From: Prevotellaceae bacterium
Lineage (GTDB): Bacteria > Bacteroidota > Bacteroidia > Bacteroidales > Bacteroidaceae
Direction: 5' to 3'
Length of the DNA: 11,731 nt
NCBI GenBank assembly: GCA_022508685.1
Contig: JAFLUS010000032.1
Span: forward strand, 1 to 11,731
The first letter of the stretch is position 1; the number at the start of each line of letters is the position of its first letter. Made by a program: the position numbers and the translations under genes. Below are positions 6,780-11,731 of this stretch, in pieces. The notes beneath the pieces are model-generated. The model did not search any database and was not told the DNA's origin. It saw only the letters and a list, made by a program, of their open reading frames with translations.

Positions 6780-9413
6780 TTATAGTTTATATTTGTACGT
6801 CCCGCTTCCCACGTGGATAGGCTTTGTTGCGCCGGGCAGGAAGATGTCCGCCTCCGTTCCTGCGGGTACGGTGAACTCAAACCGAATGCGTCCGTTGCGT
6901 TTGCGCTGCCATGCCGAGCGGATGGTGCCGTAGGGCGATTGCGTCGATATGTCGCAGCGGTCGAGGTCGGCTGGAACGTAGGGCTGCAGCATGATGCGGT
7001 CGAATGCTGTTCCGGCATTGCGGATGCCGCCGAGATACGTGTAGAACCATTCTTCGATGTGGTCCATCATGCAGTGGTTTTGAGAGAATGCACCGACGTC
7101 CCAGTATTCGGGCGTCGTCGTGTAGCCTTGCTCCACCCAGTAGCCGTAACTCGGGCAGTCGGTCTGATTGGCCATTTGCCACACGATGTCGTTGTATCCA
7201 TACTTTGCCAACGACATGAACACGCATTTCAGCGCGATTTCGCCCGTCTTGATTTTGTAGCCGTCGAGCCGCACGCGTTCTGCCAAAGCCTTTGCCACAC
7301 GCACTTCGTCGCCGTCGGGAACGAGTCCGTAGTAGAGCGGCATGGCTTGTTCGCTCTGCCGTCCTCCACCGCCGTCGATGCTGGTGTAGGTTGCCGTCGT
7401 CGGGTTGTAGAATCGGCGGTTGAAGGCGGTCTTGACGCTGTCGGCAAGGGTGTTGTAGGCGGTGGCGTCGGCGGTGTGTCCCAATTCCGTCGCCATTTCA
7501 GCCATGGCACGCAGCAAGTAGTAGTACGTGGTCGTTTCGGTGAACGTCGTCGGCACCATCGGGTCGACACCGGCCGTCTCCTGTCCCCAGTCGCTGAGCA
7601 CGCTGAAGGAATTGCGGATGAGATAGCCTTCGGTGTTGTCCGTATAGTGTTGCATCAGTCGGCGCATTTGCGGGTAATATTGTTCCATGAGCGTCGCATC
7701 GCCGTAGTACGTCCGGTTGCGATAGGGGAGGAGGATGGCGGCTCCGCCCCAATTCACGTCATCGCCATAGACTTCCATGTAGTAGGGCGACACGCTCGGC
7801 ACATGCCCGTCGGGCTGTTGGGCGTCGAAGCAGTCGGTGACGACCTTCTTGTAGAAATTCTGCATCTGGTAGTTGCAGTTGAGCGACACGTACATCTCGT
7901 TGGGCACGTCCAGCCAACCGAGTTTCTCGCGATGCGGACAATCGGTGATGCTGTTGTAGAGTTGCGACGCGATGGCATCGCGGCAGATGGTGTGGATGTC
8001 GTTGATGAGCGCGTTCGACGTCTGTATCGTACCCGCCTGTCCGACGTCTGCACGGATGCGCAGTGCCGTGAAATCTTCCGGTTGCGGTTCGTCGTCCAGT
8101 CCGATGATTTGCAGATAGCGAAATCCGTGATACATGAACTCGGGTCCCCACGTTTCGCCCTCCTCGTCGCCACGGAACGTGTAGACGTCGTAGGTGTCGG
8201 AAGGTCCCGTGTAGAAGTCTTCCATGAACACCGAGCCGTCGGCATTGAGGCTTTCGCCGCAACGCAGCGAAATCTGCTGTCCGGCTTTGCCGCGAAGGCG
8301 GAAACGATACTGCCCGGCGAAATTGCGGCCGAAGTCCACCATGCGCAGCGTGTAGCCGCCACTCTGAATGGTCTTCACGTCGACGGCCTTCCATTCTTCC
8401 ACCACGCGCAACGGCTCGTACATACGGCTGCGCAACGTGCCGAAACCGCTGACGCCGGAGTGCGGACTGCTGAAGTGAGGCTGCACGACGTCGACGGCAG
8501 CCCAACGGCTCATGTCGGGCTGCGGGCTTTCGTCGTTGCCGTTGCGCAGTCGTGCGTCGAAATCTTCACCGCCCCACCAGTTCGACCCCGTCGTCGCCGA
8601 CGAAGTGACACGCCACTGCCCGTCGGTCACGATGCTGACGCATTCGCCGTCTTCGTATTCTATATGCAGTTCGGCAATCAGAGCCGTCTGCCCGTTGTTG
8701 CGCACCTCGCCTTTGGAGAAACGCCCCGGCAGATAGTCGATGTCGTAGATGCCTCCCGCCACCTGCGCCGTCACGGCATTGCGGCCGACGGAAAGCAGCG
8801 GAGTGACATCGTAGGTGCTGTAGAGAATTGTCCGTTCATACTCGCTCTCGCCCGGTTCCAGCACGGCGTCTGTCACGGGCTTGCCATTGACCTGCATGGT
8901 GAACACGCCGAGTGCCGAGGCATACATGCGGGCACGGCGCACGGGTTTCGTCAGCGTGAACGTCCGTCCGAAACGCGGCAATCCTGCAGCAGCCTCCTGC
9001 GCCGACGTCCGACCAATCCATTGTGCCGTCCACTCCGACGCATCGAGCATGGCGGTTTCAAACGTCGACGTGCCCGTAGCCTTGCGTCCCCGCTCGTCCG
9101 TCACCTCCACCGTCCACGTGTAGGCGCTGCGGCTCTTGAGCGGAGCACCGCCGTAGGCAATGCCCATCGGTCGGGACGACGCCACGACGCCCGAATTCCA
9201 CACTTCCCGTCCGTCGCTGTCGCTCACGCGGATGCGCCAAGCCGTCTGCCGGCAGTTACGCCGTCGGCTCTCCAACTGCCAACTGAAATGCGGAGTCCGC
9301 GTGTCGATGCCCAACGGACGTGCCAGATTTTCCACTCGCAATTCTTTCACGCCCATGGCGTGGAGCATCACTGCCGTCAGCAGGACGCAGAAAGTTGTCA
9401 ATAAACGCTTCAT
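6780..9413 (-). CDS. Secreted GH78 alpha-L-rhamnosidase
   Basis: This predicted exo-enzyme releases terminal alpha-L-rhamnose from plant or microbial glycans. The 877-residue product starts with a signal peptide (MKRLLTTFCVLLTAVMLHA, likely cut after residue 19) without a lipobox, so it is periplasmic or secreted. It then has the GH78 layout: N-terminal beta-sandwich domains, a rhamnosidase N domain, the (alpha/alpha)6 catalytic domain and a C-terminal beta-sandwich. The catalytic motif DCPHREKLGW runs from Asp491 to Trp500, with Glu496 matching the general acid of characterised GH78 enzymes. Glu769 in TTTPEYW, ahead of SQNH (777-780), is the candidate general base. The motif continues LDVP rather than the usual TGD or LEQ. 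The longer in-frame form starting at 9593 was rejected because it would place about 60 residues before the signal peptide. No SusC/SusD or regulator gene is adjacent, so it is an isolated glycosidase rather than part of a visible utilisation locus. Confidence 0.92.
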   Translation of the reverse strand: MKRLLTTFCVLLTAVMLHAMGVKELRVENLARPLGIDTRTPHFSWQLESRRRNCRQTAWRIRVSDSDGREVWNSGVVASSRPMGIAYGGAPLKSRSAYTWTVEVTDERGRKATGTSTFETAMLDASEWTAQWIGRTSAQEAAAGLPRFGRTFTLTKPVRRARMYASALGVFTMQVNGKPVTDAVLEPGESEYERTILYSTYDVTPLLSVGRNAVTAQVAGGIYDIDYLPGRFSKGEVRNNGQTALIAELHIEYEDGECVSIVTDGQWRVTSSATTGSNWWGGEDFDARLRNGNDESPQPDMSRWAAVDVVQPHFSSPHSGVSGFGTLRSRMYEPLRVVEEWKAVDVKTIQSGGYTLRMVDFGRNFAGQYRFRLRGKAGQQISLRCGESLNADGSVFMEDFYTGPSDTYDVYTFRGDEEGETWGPEFMYHGFRYLQIIGLDDEPQPEDFTALRIRADVGQAGTIQTSNALINDIHTICRDAIASQLYNSITDCPHREKLGWLDVPNEMYVSLNCNYQMQNFYKKVVTDCFDAQQPDGHVPSVSPYYMEVYGDDVNWGGAAILLPYRNRTYYGDATLMEQYYPQMRRLMQHYTDNTEGYLIRNSFSVLSDWGQETAGVDPMVPTTFTETTTYYYLLRAMAEMATELGHTADATAYNTLADSVKTAFNRRFYNPTTATYTSIDGGGGRQSEQAMPLYYGLVPDGDEVRVAKALAERVRLDGYKIKTGEIALKCVFMSLAKYGYNDIVWQMANQTDCPSYGYWVEQGYTTTPEYWDVGAFSQNHCMMDHIEEWFYTYLGGIRNAGTAFDRIMLQPYVPADLDRCDISTQSPYGTIRSAWQRKRNGRIRFEFTVPAGTEADIFLPGATKPIHVGSGTYKYKL

Positions 9414-9418
9414 GTGGG

Positions 9419-9426
9419 CAAAGATA
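9419..9426 (-). promoter_or_regulatory. -7 promoter box of the rhamnosidase gene
   Basis: Read on the minus strand this is TATCTTTG, an exact match to TAnnTTTG. Only five bases (CCCAC) separate it from the ATG at 9413, so a transcript starting at the usual distance would have almost no leader. No convincing -33 TTTG occurs at the usual 19-21 base spacing; the nearest candidates lie about 27 and 33 bases upstream. A T-rich run lies between box and candidates. Confidence 0.5.
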
Positions 9427-9597
9427 CGAAAAAAAACAATAGGCATGGCGTCGCAACCGCAAAATCTGCCAATCTCTTCCTCGCGCGCGTGCATGCGTAT
9501 GATAATAAAGAATGTGTCGCACATCCTTTCTCCGATTGCCCCTGTTGAAAGATGCCGCCGTCGCCAACCAAACTTCTCTGCGTCCCAACGCAAAGTT

Positions 9598-9677
9598 TAA
9601 TCCGCAGTGTGAAATAGTTATTCCACACTGCGGATTATATATTCCACACTGCGGAATAGTTGTTCCACATTGTGGAA
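9598..9677. repeat. Four palindromic units with an exact 21-base period
   Basis: Units lie at 9600-9614, 9621-9635, 9642-9656 and 9663-9677. Each is a 15-base near-palindrome of consensus TTCCRCANTGYGGAA; unit 4 (TTCCACATTGTGGAA) is perfect. Unit 1 is in inverted orientation relative to unit 2, so 9598-9616 and 9619-9637 form 19-base arms with one mismatch and a two-base loop. The 21-base spacing is two helical turns, so all dyads face the same side of the DNA. The dyad at 9579-9592 lies one further period upstream but has a different sequence. Possible roles are an operator array or a dispersed structural repeat. Confidence 0.85.
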
Positions 9678-9679
9678 TA

Positions 9680-9745
9680 AACTTTCTTACCCTATGCCGA
9701 AAACTTTCTTTCGCGACATCAGCAACTTTCTTTCGCCCCAATGCC
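9680..9745. repeat. Three direct repeats with an exact 22-base period
   Basis: The core AACTTTCTTTCGC occurs at 9702-9714 and 9724-9736, and a diverged copy AACTTTCTTACCC occurs at 9680-9692. The period is exactly 22 bases, and the nine bases between cores are poorly conserved. The array begins two bases after the last palindromic unit of the 21-base array. Conserved cores with variable linkers suggest repeated protein-binding sites rather than simple slippage of a whole unit. No CRISPR-like spacers are present. Confidence 0.75.
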
Positions 9746-9806
9746 AACAATGCGAGCCTTCCACGTTTTTTTTCATCGAAAATGCCGGAAAACGCCGATT
9801 TTTCGC

Positions 9807-9814
9807 TAATTTTG
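9807..9814 (+). promoter_or_regulatory. -7 promoter box of fmt
   Basis: TAATTTTG matches TAnnTTTG exactly and ends 32 bases before the fmt ATG, a normal distance giving a leader of about 25 bases. No clear -33 TTTG is seen 19-21 bases upstream. The position argues against the longer fmt reading frame that would start upstream at 9670. Confidence 0.6.
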
Positions 9815-9846
9815 CACCATCAAAACCCACAGCAAGACACGAAAGC

Positions 9847-10803
9847 ATGAAAAAAGAAGACCTACGCATCGTATATATGGGAACGCCGGAATTCGCCGTC
9901 GAAAGCCTCCGCGCACTGGTCGACGGCGGCTACAACGTAGTAGGCGTAGTGACGATGCCCGACAAACCGATGGGGCGTCACGGCAGCGTGTTGCAACCCA
10001 GTGCCGTGAAGCAGTTTGCCGTAGAACGCGGACTGCCGGTGCTGCAACCCGAACGGCTGAAGGACGAAGCGTTTCTTGACGAACTGCGTGCGCTTCGTGC
10101 CGATTTGCAAATCGTCGTCGCCTTCCGCATGCTGCCCGAAGTCGTGTGGAATATGCCGCCGATGGGGACGTTCAACCTCCATGCCTCGCTGCTGCCGCAG
10201 TACCGAGGCGCAGCCCCCATCAACTGGGCAGTCATCAACGGCGAGACGGAAACCGGCATCACGACCTTCTTCCTGCAGCACGAGATTGACACAGGGCGCG
10301 TCATTCAGCAAGTGCGCGTGCCCATCAGCGACACCGACTGCGTAGGCGACGTGCACGACCGCCTCATGCTGCTCGGCGGACAATTGGTCACCGAAACCGT
10401 CGACCGCATTTTGGACGGAACGGTGCAGCCGGTGGAGCAAGACACGATGGCAGACGCAGCCACGCTGAAACCCGCTCCCAAAATCTTCCGCGAAACCTGC
10501 CGCATCGACTGGTCGCAACCCGTGAAGCGCATCTACGATTTCATCCGCGGACTCAGCCCCTATCCCGCAGCATGGACGGAACTGGACGGCAAGGTCGTGA
10601 AAATCTTTACCACCGAAATGCGCCCCGAACAGCATTCCGCCCCCGTCGGCACCATGCTGACCGACGGCCGCACCTACCTCGACGTCGTCTGCACGGACGG
10701 CACCCTTCGCCTGCTCTCCCTGCAACTGGCAGGCAAGAAACGCATGTCCGTCACCGACTTTCTGCACGGCTATAATGGCGGCAGCAACGCGCGATTTTGT
10801 TAA
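9847..10803 (+). CDS. fmt: Methionyl-tRNA formyltransferase
   Basis: Fmt uses 10-formyl-tetrahydrofolate to formylate Met-tRNA(fMet) for translation initiation in the cytoplasm. The 318-residue product matches the usual length. It has MGTPEFAVESL near the N-terminus, the catalytic set Asn110, His112 and Asp148 (in FNLHASLLPQYRGAAPINW and EIDTG), and a C-terminal tRNA-binding domain starting near residue 205. The ATG at 9847 gives a start close to the first beta strand (MKKEDLRIVYMGTPEF). The in-frame extension back to 9670 runs through the repeat array and promoter box and was rejected. In Bacteroides relatives, as I recall, fmt follows a YrdC gene and a ClC gene directly; here the minus-strand rhamnosidase and the repeat region lie between them. 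The deformylase gene def is not in the window. No terminator hairpin follows the stop. Confidence 0.96.
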   Translation: MKKEDLRIVYMGTPEFAVESLRALVDGGYNVVGVVTMPDKPMGRHGSVLQPSAVKQFAVERGLPVLQPERLKDEAFLDELRALRADLQIVVAFRMLPEVVWNMPPMGTFNLHASLLPQYRGAAPINWAVINGETETGITTFFLQHEIDTGRVIQQVRVPISDTDCVGDVHDRLMLLGGQLVTETVDRILDGTVQPVEQDTMADAATLKPAPKIFRETCRIDWSQPVKRIYDFIRGLSPYPAAWTELDGKVVKIFTTEMRPEQHSAPVGTMLTDGRTYLDVVCTDGTLRLLSLQLAGKKRMSVTDFLHGYNGGSNARFC

Positions 10804-10862
10804 AAATTGTGCCAAAAGCGAAGAAAATGCGGCAAAATTTTGTAGGTTTCTCATATTTTGCG

Positions 10863-10870
10863 TTACTTTG
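10863..10870 (+). promoter_or_regulatory. Possible -7 box of the sigma factor gene
   Basis: TTACTTTG differs from TAnnTTTG at one position and lies 107 bases before the ATG at 10978. A second one-mismatch candidate, TGAATTTG, is at 10874-10881. A TGCCA/TGGCA inverted repeat (10869-10873 and 10882-10886) overlaps both. The assignment is weak, and it would imply a leader of about 100 bases. Confidence 0.3.
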
Positions 10871-10891
10871 CCATGAATTTGTGGCATCAAG

Positions 10892-10951
10892 TTGCCTATT
10901 CAATCATCTGAACGTATCAACCAAAACACCATTGCCTATCGAAACACCATT
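10892..10951. repeat. Short direct repeats in the sigma factor leader
   Basis: AAACACCATT occurs at 10924-10933 and 10942-10951, 18 bases apart. TTGCCTAT occurs at 10892-10899 and 10932-10939, 40 bases apart. These lie within the 174-base gap between fmt and the sigma factor gene, which otherwise holds no gene or terminator that I can see. They may be regulator sites or chance similarity in AT-rich, low-complexity sequence. Confidence 0.35.
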
Positions 10952-10977
10952 ACGCTGAATCAATCTTACAGAGCATA

Positions 10978-11571
10978 ATGAAACAAATGAAAGGATACAC
11001 CGACGAACAATTGGTCGTATCGTTCCGGCAAGGCAATGATGAAGCATTCGATGCGCTGCTCAAGCGTTACGAAAGCAAAATCTATTCTTATATATTCTAC
11101 GCAGTCAAGAACGAGGAAGAAGCCAACGACCTCTTTCAGGAAGTGTTCATGCGCGTGATTGCCACCATCAAGTCAGGTCGCTACAACGAGATGAACAAGT
11201 TTGCGTCGTGGCTCATGCGCATCACGCACAATCAGGTCATCGACTATCATCGTCAGAACCGCTCGGCGCAGATACTGTCGAACGACGAGACGGAAGCCGA
11301 CCTCTTCAGCGACGCATCCATCGCCGTGGACGAGAACCGCGAACGCGAGATGATAGACCAGCAGACATTGAGCGAAATCAAGCAACTCATCACCATGCTG
11401 CCGCAGAATCAGCGCGAAGTGGTGCTCATGCGTTTCTACGACGAATTATCGTTCAAGGAAATTGCCGAAAAGACGGGCGTCAGCATCAACACCGCCCTCG
11501 GCAGAATGCGCTATGCACTCATCAATATGCGCAAGTTGGCGCAGAAGTACGACGTCAGCCTTACGTTCTGA
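10978..11571 (+). CDS. ECF-type RNA polymerase sigma factor
   Basis: The 197-residue protein has the two-domain layout of extracytoplasmic-function sigma factors. Region 2 covers about residues 18-90, with NDLFQEVF at 50-57 and a FASWLMRITHNQVIDYHR segment for -10 recognition and melting. Region 4 covers about 138-187, with MLPQNQREVVLMRFYDELSF from residue 140 and a helix-turn-helix at about 159-181. The acidic linker between them (NDETEADLF) is of ordinary length. No FecR-like or zinc-binding anti-sigma gene lies directly downstream, since a terminator follows within 20 bases, so it is not a typical FecI/FecR pair. The start could be the ATG at 10978 or the one at 10987; neither has a clear Shine-Dalgarno. 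The regulon and signal cannot be read from the sequence. Confidence 0.92.
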   Translation: MKQMKGYTDEQLVVSFRQGNDEAFDALLKRYESKIYSYIFYAVKNEEEANDLFQEVFMRVIATIKSGRYNEMNKFASWLMRITHNQVIDYHRQNRSAQILSNDETEADLFSDASIAVDENREREMIDQQTLSEIKQLITMLPQNQREVVLMRFYDELSFKEIAEKTGVSINTALGRMRYALINMRKLAQKYDVSLTF

Positions 11572-11589
11572 ACGCCATGAGATGAAATG

Positions 11590-11626
11590 AAAAAGGACTA
11601 ATTCCGTTACGGAATTAGTCCTTTTT
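11590..11626. terminator. Strong bidirectional terminator
   Basis: Arms 11590-11606 and 11610-11626 are perfectly complementary over 17 bases with a three-base TTA loop. The plus strand ends in TTTTT and the minus strand likewise, because the stem starts with AAAAA. It can therefore end transcription of the sigma factor gene, whose stop is 18 bases upstream, and of the convergent minus-strand gene, whose last codons and stop lie inside the stem. Confidence 0.92.
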
Positions 11627-11731
11627 CGCGTTCTCTTCGCTTTGTGGTGCATCGCAAAGTTTGTCGCGGTAGGCGCGGATGGCTTCTTCCGTGACGCGGA
11701 TGGCTTCTTCCATGTTGCAGTAGAGGCGACC
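11615..11731 (-). CDS. C-terminal fragment of an unidentified protein
   Basis: The window holds the last 38 codons of a minus-strand gene that continues past the right edge. The frame is open from the edge, starting GRLYCNMEEAIRVTEEAIRA, and ends with a charged tail SEENAKKD and a TAA at 11617-11615. Two successive heptads (EEAIRVT and EEAIRAY) predict an amphipathic helix or coiled coil. The last codons and the stop are built into the terminator stem shared with the sigma factor gene. No family can be named from this fragment; the consistent open frame and the terminator support it as a real gene. Confidence 0.6.
   Translation of the reverse strand, partial: GRLYCNMEEAIRVTEEAIRAYRDKLCDAPQSEENAKKD
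11674..11711. repeat. 17-base direct repeat inside the partial gene
   Basis: CGCGGATGGCTTCTTCC occurs at 11674-11690 and again, identical, at 11695-11711, exactly 21 bases apart. On the minus strand it codes for two copies of a seven-residue EEAIR unit. Identity at the DNA level, including third positions, suggests a recent in-frame 21-base duplication. Confidence 0.8.

Larger units (their letters stand above)
9414..9846. other. Divergent intergenic region between rhamnosidase and fmt
   Basis: These 433 bases hold no credible protein gene. They contain the minus-strand promoter box near 9419, a small dyad ATGTG-TCG-CACAT at 9512-9524, a dyad TGCGT-CCCA-ACGCA at 9579-9592, two phased repeat arrays (9598-9677 and 9680-9745) and the fmt promoter box at 9807. 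Reading frames through the arrays give repeated IPHCG or IPQCG peptides on both strands, which is a by-product of the 21-base period. The region is much longer than the other gaps in the window and probably has regulatory or structural content. Confidence 0.7.

Noticed and set aside
6813..9404. An 863-codon open frame on the plus strand opposite the rhamnosidase gene
   Set aside because: It is in exact codon-on-codon antisense register with the rhamnosidase. It stays open because the gene avoids TTA, CTA and TCA codons. The product is rich in His, Arg and Val with no recognisable domain. Long antisense frames also lie opposite rfbD and prfC for the same reason.
1879..9413. A linked rhamnose synthesis and degradation system made of rfbD and the rhamnosidase
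   Set aside because: The two genes are on opposite strands over 4 kb apart with unrelated genes between them. One acts on dTDP-sugars in the cytoplasm and the other on external glycans. Proximity alone does not support a system.
9598..9745. CRISPR array
   Set aside because: The units are too short, the palindromic units are separated by only six bases, the 22-base cores by nine, and no cas gene is nearby.
9670..9846. N-terminal extension of fmt by 59 codons
   Set aside because: The extension covers the repeat array and the promoter box and would precede the normal Fmt N-terminus; the ATG at 9847 gives the family's usual length.
9512..9850. Possible small proteins with repeated IPHCG or IPQCG peptides on both strands of the intergenic region
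   Set aside because: The peptide repeats arise from the 21-base period of the palindromic array, which gives seven-residue repeats in any open frame on either strand. There is no ribosome site or promoter arrangement supporting translation.
10833..10842. CAAAATTTTG palindrome after fmt as a terminator
   Set aside because: It is an AT-rich ten-base palindrome without a loop, a GC stem or a following T-run.

Overview
The window looks like a chromosomal stretch from a member of the Bacteroidales, most likely Prevotella-like. Three things point there: promoter -7 boxes of the Bacteroidota form TAnnTTTG ahead of several genes, weak or absent Shine-Dalgarno sequences, and a gene set (DUF4924-type protein, LysE-type exporter, RF3, YrdC-domain protein, ClC transporter, Fmt) typical of that order. 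The genus is inference.

Left part (49-6764): seven plus-strand genes separated by only 48, 31, 17, 26, 5 and 4 bases, so probably one transcription unit or a few overlapping ones. They encode a small lipoprotein, a LysE-family membrane transporter, a DUF4924-type helical protein, dTDP-4-dehydrorhamnose reductase (rfbD), peptide chain release factor 3 (prfC), a threonylcarbamoyl-AMP synthase-type YrdC protein and a ClC chloride transporter with a C-terminal CBS pair. A good promoter box precedes the first gene.

Middle (6780-9846): a secreted GH78 alpha-L-rhamnosidase on the minus strand converges on the ClC gene. A 433-base divergent region separates it from fmt. That region carries two abutting short tandem arrays: four palindromic units with an exact 21-base period, then three direct repeats with an exact 22-base period. 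Promoter boxes for the two divergent genes lie at its edges.

Right part (9847-11731): fmt (methionyl-tRNA formyltransferase), an ECF-type sigma factor with a 174-base upstream gap, a strong bidirectional terminator, and the C-terminal end of a convergent minus-strand gene that runs off the window.

Themes: RF3, the YrdC protein and Fmt all serve translation (termination, tRNA t6A modification, initiator tRNA formylation). RfbD makes dTDP-L-rhamnose, while the GH78 enzyme removes rhamnose from external glycans; nothing in the layout links those two directly.

No new defence or mobile system is evident. The items most worth a second look are the phased repeat arrays at 9598-9745, a proline-rich insertion with palindromic DNA inside the RF3 GTPase domain (about 2997-3029), and a ClC protein with Val at the internal proton-glutamate position.
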